The notes below the pieces were generated by a model. That model was not told the origin of the DNA, made no database searches, and worked only from the letters and a program-made list of their open reading frames with translations. Of a DNA stretch of 64,000 nt, positions 48,833 to 58,525 are shown one piece after another (the first letter of the stretch is position 1; each line of letters starts with the position of its first letter). The position numbers were made by a program, and so were the translations under genes. The DNA comes from Alcaligenaceae bacterium (GTDB lineage: Bacteria > Pseudomonadota > Gammaproteobacteria > Burkholderiales > Burkholderiaceae_B), in contig JACCEN010000004.1 in the NCBI GenBank assembly GCA_013416435.1, forward strand, positions 237,987 to 301,986, in the 5' to 3' direction.

Positions 48833-50674
48833 ATGGCCATCCATCCCATCGTCCAGTCCGTCACCGAACGCGTCATCGATCGCAGCGCCGACATGCGTGG
48901 CCGCTATCTTGAACGCAGTCGCGCCGCCTACGGCAGCAAAGTCGAACGCAGCCACCTGGCCTGCACCAACTTCGCGCATGCCATCGCGGCGATGGGCGAC
49001 GCGGAAAAGGCCAGGCTCAAGCAAGCGTCGCGGCCCAACCTTGCCATCGTGTCGTCCTACAACGACATGCTGTCCGCGCACCAGCCGCTGGGCGCCTATC
49101 CCGCGTGGATCAAGCAAGCCGCGTTCGCCGCCGGAGCCACCGCGCAATTCGCGGGCGGGGTGCCCGCCATGTGCGACGGCATTACGCAAGGCCAAGCCGG
49201 CATGGAACTCAGTCTTTTTTCCCGAGACGTCATTGCCATGTCGACGGCGATCGCCCTGAGCCACCAAATGTTCGACGCCGGTGTCTTCCTGGGTGTCTGC
49301 GACAAGATCGTTCCGGGGCTGCTCATCGGGGCGCTGAGTTTCGGCCACCTGCCGGCCGTTTTCGTTCCCGCAGGCCCCATGGGCACAGGCATATCCAATA
49401 CCGAAAAGGCCATGGTGCGGCAACGGCACGCGCAGGGCAAGGCCGGGCACGACGAATTGCTCGAATCGGAAACCCGCTCCTACCATGGGCCGGGCACCTG
49501 CACGTTCTACGGCACGGCCAATTCCAACCAGATGCTGATGGAGATCATGGGACTGCATCTGCCGGGCAGCGCCTTCGTGCCTCCCAACACCGCCCTGCGC
49601 GAAGCACTGACCCGCGCCGCCGCGCGGCGCGCTATCCAGATCGCTGCCCAGGGCGACGAATTCACACCCATAGCGGAAGTCATTGATGAAAAAGCCGTCA
49701 TCAATGGCATCGTCGGCTTGCTGGCGACCGGCGGATCCACCAATCACACTCTGCATCTGGTCGCCATCGCGCGAGCGGCCGGCATCGTCATCGACTGGGA
49801 CGATTTTTCCGACTTGTCCACGGCGGTCCCGCTGCTGGCGCGGGTCTATCCCAACGGCGTCGCGGACATCAATCATTTCCAGGCGGCCGGAGGCATGTCC
49901 GTCGTGATCGCCGAACTGCTCGGCGCAGGCCTGCTGCACGACGACGTGCGCACCATCGCAGGCCCCGGCCTGGAGCGCTATACCCGCGTACCCTTCCTGG
50001 ATCAGGGCATCCTGTCCTGGCAAGAGGGGCCGGCAGACTCGCTGGACCCGGACATCATTCGCCCGGCTGCCCGGCCTTTCAGTCCCGAAGGCGGCTTGAA
50101 GCGCCTGCAGGGCAATCTGGGCCGGGCCGTGATCAAGGTCTCCGCGGTGCATCCGGAGCACCGCGTGGTCCAGGCCCCGGCACGCGTCTTCGACAGCCAG
50201 GATGCGCTTCTGCAGGCATACAATGAAGGCAGGCTAGCCTCGGACTTCGTTGCCGTGATTCGGTATCAGGGACCCCAGGCCAACGGGATGCCGGAACTGC
50301 ACAAACTGACGCCGGTACTGTCCGTGCTTCAGGACCAGGGACTGAAGGTCGCGCTGCTGACCGACGGGCGCATGTCGGGCGCATCGGGCAAAGTGCCCGC
50401 CGCCATCCACGCCAGTCCCGAAGCCTTGGCGGACGGCCCTCTGGCCTATTTGCAGGACGGGGACGTGATACGGATCGACGCCGTCGAAGGAAGAATGGAC
50501 GTGCTCATGCCCGAGAGTTGGCGCGAAAGGACGCCCTCCAACTCGAAGTTCGAATCGGCTCAGGCCGGCTTTGGCCGCGAGCTGTTCGCCTCCGCCCGGC
50601 GACACGCCACCGGCGCGGAATCGGGCGCGACGTTTTTCGGCCATGCCGATCATGGCTCCTTTTTTCAGCGCTGA
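48833..50674 (+). CDS. edd: 6-Phosphogluconate dehydratase (Entner-Doudoroff)
   Basis: 613 aa, IlvD/Edd family. [112 protein letters not shown] give the Fe-S cysteines; the end has [24 protein letters not shown]. Converts 6-phosphogluconate to KDPG. Forms an operon with eda (37 bp downstream). Confidence 0.97.
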   Translation: MAIHPIVQSVTERVIDRSADMRGRYLERSRAAYGSKVERSHLACTNFAHAIAAMGDAEKARLKQASRPNLAIVSSYNDMLSAHQPLGAYPAWIKQAAFAAGATAQFAGGVPAMCDGITQGQAGMELSLFSRDVIAMSTAIALSHQMFDAGVFLGVCDKIVPGLLIGALSFGHLPAVFVPAGPMGTGISNTEKAMVRQRHAQGKAGHDELLESETRSYHGPGTCTFYGTANSNQMLMEIMGLHLPGSAFVPPNTALREALTRAAARRAIQIAAQGDEFTPIAEVIDEKAVINGIVGLLATGGSTNHTLHLVAIARAAGIVIDWDDFSDLSTAVPLLARVYPNGVADINHFQAAGGMSVVIAELLGAGLLHDDVRTIAGPGLERYTRVPFLDQGILSWQEGPADSLDPDIIRPAARPFSPEGGLKRLQGNLGRAVIKVSAVHPEHRVVQAPARVFDSQDALLQAYNEGRLASDFVAVIRYQGPQANGMPELHKLTPVLSVLQDQGLKVALLTDGRMSGASGKVPAAIHASPEALADGPLAYLQDGDVIRIDAVEGRMDVLMPESWRERTPSNSKFESAQAGFGRELFASARRHATGAESGATFFGHADHGSFFQR

Positions 50675-50711
50675 CAGGCCCTGGTTTTAATCACTTCTTA
50701 GCGAGATACGC

Positions 50712-51329
50712 ATGAATGCACAAGAACTGCTGGAGCAAAGCCCCGTGATGCCGGTGATCGTCATCCAGGACATCGACACGGCCATCGACCTGGCCCGCGC
50801 ACTGGTGGATGGCGGCGTGCGCAGCCTGGAAATCACCTTGCGGTCCGAGGCCGCACTCGAAGCGATCACGCTCATCAGCCAGGCGGTGCCCGAAGCGCTC
50901 GTCGGCGTGGGTACCGTGCGCAGTGCGCGCCAGCTGGAAACGGCCATCAACGCCGGCGCGCGCTTCGGCGTTAGCCCGGGCCTGACGTCCGACATTGCGC
51001 GTGCCGCCCGGCAGACCGGCATTCCCTTCCTGCCTGGCGTGGCGACCGCGTCGGAAGCCATGCAAGCGGCCGATGAAGGCTTCATGGCGCAGAAGCTGTT
51101 TCCCGCCCAGGCGGTGGGCGGCACGGCGCTGCTCAAGGCACTGCATGGCCCGCTGCCCGATATCGTCTTCTGCCCCACCGGCGGCATCAACGCCGCCAAT
51201 GCACGCAGCTATCTGGACCTGCCCAATGTGAAATGCGTCGGCGGCTCCTGGCTCACTCCCGAGGCCGCCGTCGCAGGGCGCCAGTGGCACCTCATTACCG
51301 AACTGGCGCGCCAGGCCTGCGCGCTATAG
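50712..51329 (+). CDS. eda: KDPG aldolase
   Basis: 205 aa. MPVIVIQDIDTAIDLARALVDGGVRSLEITLRSEAALEAI holds the catalytic glutamate; QKLFPAQAVGGTALLKALHGPLPDIVFCPTGGI contains the Schiff-base lysine (KLFPA). Splits KDPG to pyruvate and glyceraldehyde-3-phosphate. Second gene of the edd-eda operon; converges on the kgu operon with a 22-bp gap. Confidence 0.97.
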   Translation: MNAQELLEQSPVMPVIVIQDIDTAIDLARALVDGGVRSLEITLRSEAALEAITLISQAVPEALVGVGTVRSARQLETAINAGARFGVSPGLTSDIARAARQTGIPFLPGVATASEAMQAADEGFMAQKLFPAQAVGGTALLKALHGPLPDIVFCPTGGINAANARSYLDLPNVKCVGGSWLTPEAAVAGRQWHLITELARQACAL

Positions 51330-51351
51330 TCACCGCCCCGGCGGGCCGGAT

Positions 51352-52332
51352 TCAGCCCGCCACCGGCGGCAAACGGTAGACCGCGGGCGGCCGGCCGCCA
51401 CCAAGCGCGGCCAGCAGGTTGTCGACCGCCAGCACCGACATGGCGATGCGCGTTTCATGCGTCGCGGATCCCACATGCGGCAAGGGCAGCACTTTGGGGT
51501 GCGTGCGCAAAGGCGAATCCAGCGGCAAGGGCTCGACATCGAATACGTCCAGGCCCGCCGCGCGCAAGCGCCCGCTGTCCAAAGCCTGGACCAGGGCATC
51601 TTCCTGCACGATGGGGCCTCGCGCGCCATTGACCAAAATGGCGCCCGGCTTCATCAGGGCGAACTCCCGGGGCCCCATCATGCCCTGGGTTTGTGGCGTC
51701 AAGGGCAGCACCAGCGTCACGAAATCCGATCGGGCCAGCAAGTCGTCCAGCGGCACGGCGTGGGCTTTTCCCTCGGGCAGACCGCTATCGACCGGGTTGC
51801 GGGCGTGATAGAGCACCGGCATTCCGAAGCCCAGCGCAGCCCGCCGGGCCAGCGCCTGGCCGATGCGCCCATACCCCACGATACCCAGCGTCTTGCCGTG
51901 GACGTCCCAGCCGAAGAGTTCGTCGCCTATGCTCTTGTTCCAGCGGCCGTCCTGCACATAGCGTGCCAGCTCGACCAAACGCCGGCTGGCGCCCAGCATC
52001 AGCGCGAACAAGAGGTCCGCCACGGTTTCGGTCAATACGCCCGGGGTATGGCACAGGGTAATGCCCCGCCGCGCCAGGGCATCGAGCTCGAACTTGTCGA
52101 CCCCCACGGAGATGCTGGAGATCACCTCGAGCCGATCTGCCTGGGCGAGGATGGCGTCGTCGATCAGATAGCTGGACCCGATCATGCCATGCACTTCGGG
52201 AAGCGCATCAAGAAAGGCCTGCCGTTGATCCGGAATACGCGGGTTCGCCTCGATCACGTCGTGTTCGCAACGTATCCGTGCCAACTGCTCAGACGGCAAT
52301 TGCCTGTATACCAGGACGCGCTTGCGACTCAT
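51352..52332 (-). CDS. kguD: 2-Hydroxyacid dehydrogenase, probable 2-keto-6-phosphogluconate reductase KguD
   Basis: 326 aa from ATG 52332, overlapping the kinase stop (TGATG). D-isomer-specific dehydrogenase: nucleotide-binding GYGRIGQALARRAALGFGMPVLYHARNP, and the catalytic triad arginine (NGARGPIVQEDAL), glutamate (DVFDVEPLPL) and histidine (LPHVGSATHETR). The arginine after the second beta-strand favours NADP. The sequence alone allows glyoxylate/hydroxypyruvate reductase; the operon context (kinase, epimerase-like gene, PtxS operator) supports 2-keto-6-phosphogluconate reduction to 6-phosphogluconate, the substrate of Edd. Confidence 0.75.
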   Translation of the reverse strand: MSRKRVLVYRQLPSEQLARIRCEHDVIEANPRIPDQRQAFLDALPEVHGMIGSSYLIDDAILAQADRLEVISSISVGVDKFELDALARRGITLCHTPGVLTETVADLLFALMLGASRRLVELARYVQDGRWNKSIGDELFGWDVHGKTLGIVGYGRIGQALARRAALGFGMPVLYHARNPVDSGLPEGKAHAVPLDDLLARSDFVTLVLPLTPQTQGMMGPREFALMKPGAILVNGARGPIVQEDALVQALDSGRLRAAGLDVFDVEPLPLDSPLRTHPKVLPLPHVGSATHETRIAMSVLAVDNLLAALGGGRPPAVYRLPPVAG

Positions 52333-53270
52333 CAACGGTCTCCCAGCTCCTGCCTCGTCGGCAGGCCTTCGGTGTCGCCCAGCACCTGAACCGCGCGCGC
52401 GCCTATCCAGGCGCCGCGCTCGACCGCGGCACGGATATCCTTCCCTTCGAGCAAGGCGCTGATCACGCCCGCGGCGAAGCCGTCGCCGGCGCCCACGGTA
52501 TCGACGACTTTCTCGACGGGAAATCCGGCTACGTAACCCGTCTGGCCGACCGCATCAAAATATGCGCCTGCCGCGCCAAGCTTGATCACGACGACCTTGG
52601 CGCCGCGGTTCCGATAGAAGCGCGCGATATCCTGGGGCGACTCTAGCCCCGTCAGCAACCTTCCCTCTTCCAGGCCGGGGAATACCCAGTCTGCAAGGAA
52701 TGCCAGGGCGTTGATGCCCTCGCGCATGGCCTCGGTCGACGCCCAGAGAGTGGGTCGCAGGTTGGGATCGAATGAAACCGTCGCGCCGGCCTCTTTCATG
52801 ATCTCCATGGCCTTTTTCGCGACTTGGTAGCAATTTCCGGAAATCGCCGGGAACACGCCGGTACTGTGCAAATGCCGTGCGCCGCGCAGCCAGGCTTCGT
52901 CGATCTCTTCCACACGCATCCGGCTTGCCGCCGACCCCTTGCGATGGTATTCCACGGGCGGGTCGCTGCCGTCGGTAACACGTCCCTTGAACTGCATGCC
53001 CGTGCGCTGGGACGCATCGCACACGACGTGCGAGCAGTCTATGCCCTCTTGTCGCATGGCATCCAGCAGATAGCGCCCCATGGAGTCGGACCCGAGCCGG
53101 CTCGCCCATCCGACCTTAAGGCCCAGCCGGGCCAGGCCGATGGCGACGTTCGTCTCCGCCCCGGCGGTCCGCTTGTGGAAAAGCGTGGCGTGCTCCAACG
53201 GACCGGGCTGGTCCGCGACGAGCATCATCATCGCTTCGCCAAAGGTTATGACGTCCAGGGCATCGCTCAC
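52332..53270 (-). CDS. kguK: PfkB family kinase, probable 2-ketogluconate kinase KguK
   Basis: 312 aa from GTG 53270 (GGAGA upstream, GTGA overlap with the previous stop); the long upstream frame is a shadow. PfkB signatures: AGAETNVAIGLARLGLKVGWASRLGSDSMGRYLLDAM, SFDPNLRPTLW, and the ATP/anion-hole motif VDTVGAGDGFAAGVISALLEG with the catalytic aspartate. Similar to both KDG kinase and KguK; gene order E-K-D as in the Pseudomonas kgu cluster and the PtxS operator favour KguK. Confidence 0.75.
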   Translation of the reverse strand: MSDALDVITFGEAMMMLVADQPGPLEHATLFHKRTAGAETNVAIGLARLGLKVGWASRLGSDSMGRYLLDAMRQEGIDCSHVVCDASQRTGMQFKGRVTDGSDPPVEYHRKGSAASRMRVEEIDEAWLRGARHLHSTGVFPAISGNCYQVAKKAMEIMKEAGATVSFDPNLRPTLWASTEAMREGINALAFLADWVFPGLEEGRLLTGLESPQDIARFYRNRGAKVVVIKLGAAGAYFDAVGQTGYVAGFPVEKVVDTVGAGDGFAAGVISALLEGKDIRAAVERGAWIGARAVQVLGDTEGLPTRQELGDR

Positions 53271-54037
53271 AGTTGATTCTCCAGTTCGCGCAGACTGCGC
53301 ACGGCATCGCGGGTTACCCCGAGCAGGTCTTCGCCGACCAACGGATACTCGATGGCGGCAGGCAGCGCGCGCGGCATGGCACGCATGATCGCGCGCCAGG
53401 GCGCGATCGAATCCTGCAAAGGCACGGCGACCCATCGGCCAGGCTGCCGCAGCACGCCTTTGCAGTGCACATAGCGGACACGATGGGAAAACTCGCCGGC
53501 CGCCTGCAATGGACATTCGCCCACCCAGTGCCAGTTCCCGACGTCGAACGTCATGCCCAGGTCGAGTCCGGCCGCATCGGCCGCCTCGTAGAACCGGCTG
53601 AGGGCGTGCAGCGTTCCGGCATCCACCGTCTGGTCGTTTTCGATCAACAGCGTCACGCCCGACGCCTTCAGCCTGTGCTCCAGCGCCGCAAGGCTGGCCA
53701 CGGATCCAGCGGAAAACGCGCCGATGGACATCTTCAGAACCGGCGCGCCCAGCGCTTCGGCATAAGCCAACGCCCGGTTCAGGGCCTCAAGGTCCAGACC
53801 GCCGTCCGCACGCCACAGCATGTCGGGACAGGAATAGACGCATCGCAGCCCCGTATCGCGCACGATGGCGGCCAGCTCGGCGCATTCGGCGGCCTTGCCC
53901 TGCAGCAATTCGGCCCTTATTTCGACACCATCTGCCTGCGCCTGATGGCAAAGACGCGCGTACCACGGCTGCCCATGCCGCTTGACTTCATGCGCGCCAA
54001 ACGAGGACAGGGAAATGAAAATCGATCGGGTGTTCAT
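53267..54037 (-). CDS. kguE: Sugar phosphate isomerase/epimerase-like protein, probable KguE
   Basis: 256 aa TIM-barrel protein of the AP-endonuclease-2 / xylose-isomerase-like family: ISLSSFGAHEVKRHGQ, GVEIRAELLQ, VTLLIENDQTVDAG, LGMTFDVGNWHWVGE, VRYVHCKGV, with metal-binding E, D/H, and E positions. Length equals that of Pseudomonas KguE. The exact reaction of KguE has not been settled, so only the family and the context are firm. Confidence 0.72.
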   Translation of the reverse strand: MNTRSIFISLSSFGAHEVKRHGQPWYARLCHQAQADGVEIRAELLQGKAAECAELAAIVRDTGLRCVYSCPDMLWRADGGLDLEALNRALAYAEALGAPVLKMSIGAFSAGSVASLAALEHRLKASGVTLLIENDQTVDAGTLHALSRFYEAADAAGLDLGMTFDVGNWHWVGECPLQAAGEFSHRVRYVHCKGVLRQPGRWVAVPLQDSIAPWRAIMRAMPRALPAAIEYPLVGEDLLGVTRDAVRSLRELENQL

Positions 54038-54055
54038 GTATGGCGTCGGCGGGCC

Positions 54056-54850
54056 CTAGTGATTGAGGATCTGGCCCAGGAAATTACGTGTCTTTTCCTG
54101 TTTGGGATTGCTGAAGAACTCGTCGGGCGGAGCCTGCTCGACGATCTTGCCGTCGGCCATGAAAATCACCCGGTCGGCCACGCTGCGCGCAAAGCCCATT
54201 TCGTGGGTCACGCAAAGCATGGTCATGCCGTCTTCCGCGAGCCCGATCATGGTATCGAGCACTTCCTTCACCATTTCGGGATCGAGCGCCGACGTGGGCT
54301 CGTCGAACAGCATGATCTTGGGGGTCATGCACAAGGCGCGCGCGATGGCGACACGCTGCTGCTGCCCGCCCGACAATTGGCTGGGATATTTGTGCGCCTG
54401 ATCGGCGATACGCACCCGTGTCAGAAACTTCATGGCAAGCGCTTCCGCATCGGCCTTGCTGGCCTTGCGCGAGCGCATGGGCGCCAGCATGCAATTCTGC
54501 TGGACGGTCATGTGCGGAAACAGGTTGAACTGCTGGAAGACCATGCCGACTTCCTGACGCACCGCGTCGACATTGCTTGCGCCGGCGGTAAGGTCTATGT
54601 CATTGACCACGATGCGCCCCTGCTGCACCTTTTCGAGTGCGTTGATGCACCGGATCAGCGTCGACTTGCCCGAGCCGGAAGGGCCGCAGATGACGATACG
54701 TTCGCCCGAGGAAACCGTCAGGTCGATGTCCGTCAGTACGTGGAACTTGTCATACCACTTGTTCAGCCCTTGGATCTCGATGATCGTTCCACCCTTCTGG
54801 GCGGAACGATGATCTTGATCGACAACAGCCGGATTTTGTCTGTCTGTCAT
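54056..54850 (-). CDS. ABC transporter ATPase, polar amino acid type, in kgu operon
   Basis: 264 aa. Preceded by a 25-residue hydrophilic leader; then [50 protein letters not shown] (Walker A), FPHMTVQQN, signature [15 protein letters not shown], Walker [21 protein letters not shown] and switch histidine [15 protein letters not shown]. GlnQ/HisP class by sequence. The neighbours suggest a sugar-acid substrate. Confidence 0.92.
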   Translation of the reverse strand: MTDRQNPAVVDQDHRSAQKGGTIIEIQGLNKWYDKFHVLTDIDLTVSSGERIVICGPSGSGKSTLIRCINALEKVQQGRIVVNDIDLTAGASNVDAVRQEVGMVFQQFNLFPHMTVQQNCMLAPMRSRKASKADAEALAMKFLTRVRIADQAHKYPSQLSGGQQQRVAIARALCMTPKIMLFDEPTSALDPEMVKEVLDTMIGLAEDGMTMLCVTHEMGFARSVADRVIFMADGKIVEQAPPDEFFSNPKQEKTRNFLGQILNH

Positions 54851-54868
54851 GTTCGATCGCTATAGGAA

Positions 54869-55675
54869 TCAGGATTTCTTCAGTTCGGGCAGCGGCGTAC
54901 CCAGCCATTTTTCGAACAGCTTGCTGAATTCGCCGTTCTGGATGTTCTTGCTGACTGCCTCGTTCACCGCCTTCAGGGTATTGGGTTCGCCGGGACGCAT
55001 GGCAACGGCCATTTCCTGCTGCAACAGCACGAATTTGTTTTCGAAGCGGTTGGGCGCGCGCTGCGCAATCTGGCCGGCGACCGTGGTGGAGCAGCCAATG
55101 GCGTCGACCTGGCCGGAGAGCAAGGCCTGCATGGCGGATGCGTCGTCATCGAAACGGCGGATGTTGGCGTCCTTCGGGGCGACCTTGGTCACCGCGATGT
55201 CCTGGGTGCTGGCGCGCGCCACGCCGATGCGCAATCCGGACAGATCCTCGGCCTTTTCGATCTTGGCGTCCTTGCCGCCAAACACCACGATCTGCGCGGC
55301 CGAATATGGGTCGGAGAACTGGACCTGCTTGGCGCGTTCCGGCGTGATGGCCAGCGACGCCACAAGCATGTCGACCTTGTTGGTCAGCAGGAAGGGGATG
55401 CGGTTCGGGCCGGTGACGGGCACGATGTTGACCTTGACACCCAGGTCCTTCGCCAACTGCTTCGCCACGTCGGCATCGTAGCCATCGGGCTTGTTCTCGG
55501 TATTCAAAATACCGTAGGGCGGGAAGTCGACCAGCATGCCTACCGTCAGCTCGCCCTTCTGCTTGACGTCGTCGATGGTTTCGGCCGCCAACGGCGTCGC
55601 GCCGAGCGCCAATGCCGCGGTACCGGCCAGCAAAGCCGCTCCCGCGATTTTCTTCATATTCTTGAATACAAACAT
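54869..55675 (-). CDS. Periplasmic substrate-binding protein, family 3, in kgu operon
   Basis: 268 aa from ATG 55675. Signal peptide MKKIAGAALLAGTAALALGATPLAA, cleavage likely before AETID. Mature protein is a family-3 binding protein: GELTVGMLVDFPPYGILNTENKPDGYDADVAKQLAKDLGVKVNIVPVTGPNRIPFLLTNKVDMLVASLAITPERAKQVQFSDPYSAAQIVVFGGKDA. Members normally bind amino acids or opines; the location inside a 2-ketogluconate-type operon suggests a sugar acid ligand. Confidence 0.92.
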   Translation of the reverse strand: MFVFKNMKKIAGAALLAGTAALALGATPLAAETIDDVKQKGELTVGMLVDFPPYGILNTENKPDGYDADVAKQLAKDLGVKVNIVPVTGPNRIPFLLTNKVDMLVASLAITPERAKQVQFSDPYSAAQIVVFGGKDAKIEKAEDLSGLRIGVARASTQDIAVTKVAPKDANIRRFDDDASAMQALLSGQVDAIGCSTTVAGQIAQRAPNRFENKFVLLQQEMAVAMRPGEPNTLKAVNEAVSKNIQNGEFSKLFEKWLGTPLPELKKS

Positions 55676-55745
55676 TTCACGTCTCCAAATAGGAATAGAG
55701 TGGATCAAACTACAAGAAACCGGGCTGCGTCCGCGCCCGAATCCG

Positions 55746-56399
55746 TCATCGCGCCAGCGATAAGGCCAGCTTCCGTTCGAGGCGCGCCGCCAACAAGGAC
55801 AAAGGCCAGCACAACAGGAAATAGATGATGGCGACCACCGAGAACACCAGCATGGGCTGGAAGGTCGCGTTATTGATGATCTGGCCGGCGCGAGTGAGCT
55901 CGGTGAAACCGATGATGGCGGCAAGAGACGTGCCCTTGACGATCTGGACCAGATAGCCGACCGTCGGCGGAACGGCGATCTTCATGGCTTGAGGCAGCAC
56001 GATGTCGCGCATTTTGTCACGGTAGGACAGCCCCAGCGCCTCCGCCGCTTCCCATTGCCCCCTTGGAATGGCCTCGATGCAGCCACGCCAGATTTCGGCA
56101 AGGAAGGCTCCGCTGTTCAGCGTCAGCGCAACCGCGGCCGCCAGCCAGGGGTTGATGTCCAGGCCGATGACCGGAGCACCGAAAAAGACGAGGAAAAGCT
56201 GCAGCAGCAGGGGCGTGCCGCGGAACAGCTGAATGAAGCCGATGGAAAGGCGGCGGGCGATCGGGCTGTCGGCGGTACGGGCCAGCGCGACGATCAAACC
56301 AACGATGCCGCCGCCGATGAACGCCATGATGGACAGGACGATGGTCCACTGCGCCGCTTCAAGGATGAACCAAAAATCGGAATAGCCAAATGTACGCAT
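55746..56399 (-). CDS. ABC transporter permease, polar amino acid type (second), in kgu operon
   Basis: 217 aa from ATG 56399, overlapping the previous stop (TAATG). HisM/GlnP family: FIQLFRGTPLLLQLFLVFFGAPVIG, SGAFLAEIWRGCIEAIPRGQWEAAEALGLSYRDKMRDIVLPQAMKIAVPP (EAA loop). Five hydrophobic segments. Forms a heterodimer with the permease encoded upstream. Confidence 0.9.
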   Translation of the reverse strand: MRTFGYSDFWFILEAAQWTIVLSIMAFIGGGIVGLIVALARTADSPIARRLSIGFIQLFRGTPLLLQLFLVFFGAPVIGLDINPWLAAAVALTLNSGAFLAEIWRGCIEAIPRGQWEAAEALGLSYRDKMRDIVLPQAMKIAVPPTVGYLVQIVKGTSLAAIIGFTELTRAGQIINNATFQPMLVFSVVAIIYFLLCWPLSLLAARLERKLALSLAR

Positions 56400-57070
56400 T
56401 ATCGACGGTCCGGATAGTTGAGGCCCCACTGGTACACCAGCCGGAACACATAAGAGAATGCCAGCGTCAGCGCCAGGTAAATGCCCGTGATGACGATATA
56501 GATTTCAAAGCTGCGGAAGGTTTCCGACTGCAGGTTGGCGGCGACCGAGGTAAGGTCATCGGCAGAAATGACCGAAACCACGCTCGATGCGAGCATCAGC
56601 AGGATGAACTGGCTGGTAAGCGCGGGATAAATGGCCCGCAATGCCGGCTTGAGCACAACGAAGCGGAACACTTCGACCCGCGACAGGTTCAAGGCATGGC
56701 CGGCTTCTATCTGGCCCTTGGGAATGGACTCTATGCCGGCCCGGACGATTTCCGTGGCGTAGGCGCCCAGGTTGAATACCATGGCGATCAGGGCCGCCAT
56801 GTAGGGGGACCACCTGACGCCGACGGCCGGCAGCGCGAAGAAAAAGAAGAAAAGCTGGACCAGAAACGGCGTGTTGCGGATGACCTCGATGTAGACATTG
56901 ATGAGCCAGCGCAGCGCGGCGGGGCCGGCTGTCTTGCCCCAGGCACACAGGATGGCGACCAGCAAGCCAAGTATCATCGCCGTGAAGGACAGCTGGATGG
57001 TCATCCAGGTGCCGTGCAACAGCAAAGGCCAAGCCTCGAAAACCGGACCAAATTGAAAGGAATAATTCAC
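56399..57070 (-). CDS. ABC transporter permease, polar amino acid type (first), in kgu operon
   Basis: 223 aa from GTG 57070 (NYSFQFGPVFEAWPLLLHGTWMTIQLS, the usual family start); ATG 57109 would add 13 residues. Seen are RNTPFLVQLFFFFFALPAVGVRWSPY and AYATEIVRAGIESIPKGQIEAGHALNLSRVEVFRFVVLKPALRAIYPA. First gene of the seven-gene operon permease-permease-SBP-ATPase-kguE-kguK-kguD. Confidence 0.88.
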   Translation of the reverse strand: MNYSFQFGPVFEAWPLLLHGTWMTIQLSFTAMILGLLVAILCAWGKTAGPAALRWLINVYIEVIRNTPFLVQLFFFFFALPAVGVRWSPYMAALIAMVFNLGAYATEIVRAGIESIPKGQIEAGHALNLSRVEVFRFVVLKPALRAIYPALTSQFILLMLASSVVSVISADDLTSVAANLQSETFRSFEIYIVITGIYLALTLAFSYVFRLVYQWGLNYPDRR

Positions 57071-57216
57071 TTTATTTTGAACCCACGGTGTCGCCGACGG
57101 TAAAAGCATACCGCGCGGCCGGAAAAATACCTATACCCGAATCGGCCTCGCCAAATGGAGGTCCGATTCACGATACTGGAGCACCCACAGCAGGAACGTA
57201 CTGCTACGGAATCTTG

Positions 57217-57258
57217 TGAAACCGGTTTCAGACTGTGGCTAAAGTTGGAGCGATTATA
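57217..57258 (-). promoter_or_regulatory. Promoter and PtxS-type operator of the transporter/kgu operon
   Basis: TGAAACCGGTTTCA at 57217-57230 is a perfect 14-bp palindrome and is identical to the operator reported for PtxS of Pseudomonas. On the minus strand TATAAT lies at 57258-57253, so transcription would start near 57246 and the operator would cover about +17 to +30, a road-block position; the -35 is poor. The ptxS-like gene is directly upstream. Confidence 0.75.
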
Positions 57259-57323
57259 TCAGCAGTTTTTCATGTCATCGTTTTCGGCAGATTTGCCGGG
57301 AAGGCCCCGGATGCGACGGCGCG

Positions 57324-58370
57324 TCAGGCCCGCGCGACCACGCGGGAGGCGCGAGGGCGCGTTGAACCACGCGCGGCCAGCGTGCCGGGCAGCAGAATCG
57401 TGCGCGCCGGCACCGCAAGGCCGTCCAGCCGCTGCAGCAAGCAACGAGCGGCCAGGCGGCCGATCTGCTCTGTGGGTTGCGATACCGCGCTGACCCCCGG
57501 TCCCACGAAAGGCGCCCACGGCGCGTCGTCGATGCCGATCAAGCCGACGTCCTCACCCAAGCGCCAGCCCAGCGCCGCAATGGCGGCAATCAGCCGCAAG
57601 GTAACGACAGCATTGTTGGAAATCAGCGCGGGCGTGCCGCGTGCATTGTCGCGCAGCGCTTTCAAGCGATGCATGAGCGCGGCCTCCCCCGCCGCGTGGC
57701 ATTCGAAGCTGTCGCCTCGCAGCGCCTCGCCGTGCGCCTGGACGAAAGCCGCATAGGCCTTGGCCCGCTGGATGCGTGAGCTAACCTGCCCAAGCGGTTC
57801 GGACACCAGCAGGAAGTCCCGATAGCCCTCGGACAGCAAATGATCCATGCAAAGCCCGATGGCATGCGGATTGTCGAGCGACACGAAATCCACATCCAGC
57901 CCTTGGTGCATGCGATCCACCAGCACGACGGGGCGGCCCTGCCCCGCGTTTTCAAGCACGGCGCCGGCATCATGCCCCATGGTGTTGAGTATGAAGCCCT
58001 CGACCTTATAGGAAGACAATGCCTGTATGCCCGCGCTTTCCCGCTGGCTTTCATTGCCGAGGTTGAAAAGCATGACCAGATAGCCGGCCTCTCGGCAGGC
58101 CAGCTCCGCACCGCTCAATACGGCGACCGAGTATGGATTGGTAATGTCGGCCACCACCAGGCCGATCAGCCGCGACCGGCCCCTCTTCAATGCCTGGGCC
58201 ATGGGGCTGGGCTTGTATCCCAGCTCCATTACCGCAGCCTCCACCCGCTTGGCGATGGCAGGCGTCAGCATGGTGTCGCGATGATTCAGGAAGCGCGAAA
58301 CCGTCGCCTTGGAAACGCCCGCATGCCGGGCCACGTCGGCGATGGTGCTGCGCTGGGAGGTCTTGGGCAT
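57324..58370 (-). CDS. ptxS: LacI family repressor, PtxS-like
   Basis: 348 aa from ATG 58370. N-terminal helix-turn-helix TIADVARHAGVSKATVSRFLNHRDTMLTPAIAKRVEAAVMELGYKPSPMAQALKRGRSRLIGLVVADITNPY is complete LacI type; the rest is a periplasmic-binding-protein-like effector domain. It lies just upstream of a kgu-like operon whose promoter region has the PtxS palindrome. In pseudomonads the effector is 2-ketogluconate; the same is inferred here. Confidence 0.8.
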   Translation of the reverse strand: MPKTSQRSTIADVARHAGVSKATVSRFLNHRDTMLTPAIAKRVEAAVMELGYKPSPMAQALKRGRSRLIGLVVADITNPYSVAVLSGAELACREAGYLVMLFNLGNESQRESAGIQALSSYKVEGFILNTMGHDAGAVLENAGQGRPVVLVDRMHQGLDVDFVSLDNPHAIGLCMDHLLSEGYRDFLLVSEPLGQVSSRIQRAKAYAAFVQAHGEALRGDSFECHAAGEAALMHRLKALRDNARGTPALISNNAVVTLRLIAAIAALGWRLGEDVGLIGIDDAPWAPFVGPGVSAVSQPTEQIGRLAARCLLQRLDGLAVPARTILLPGTLAARGSTRPRASRVVARA

Positions 58371-58525
58371 GAAATTTGTTGGCGCAGGCCAAATTGAAAA
58401 GCACAATTGGATTGTAGCCAGCTATCGCCCCTCGGGCAGCCGGCTTTACAAGACGGCCGACAAGTAGCCTAATTACAGAAACGGGCACGTAGTCCGCCAA
58501 CGCTGCAAGGTCCCAGGAACTTCTC

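Noticed and set aside
51330..51351. Terminator between eda and kguD
   Set aside because: The 22-bp gap has no stem with a T-run on either strand.
52332..53516. Long 5' extension of the kguK frame (82 extra codons)
   Set aside because: It overlaps kguE entirely, is Arg/Ala-rich, and the family start is the GTG at 53270 with its ribosome site.
58463..58477. HexR operator in front of zwf
   Set aside because: AGTAGCCTAATTACA keeps only the outer GTA/TAC; too weak to list as a site, mentioned only as a candidate.
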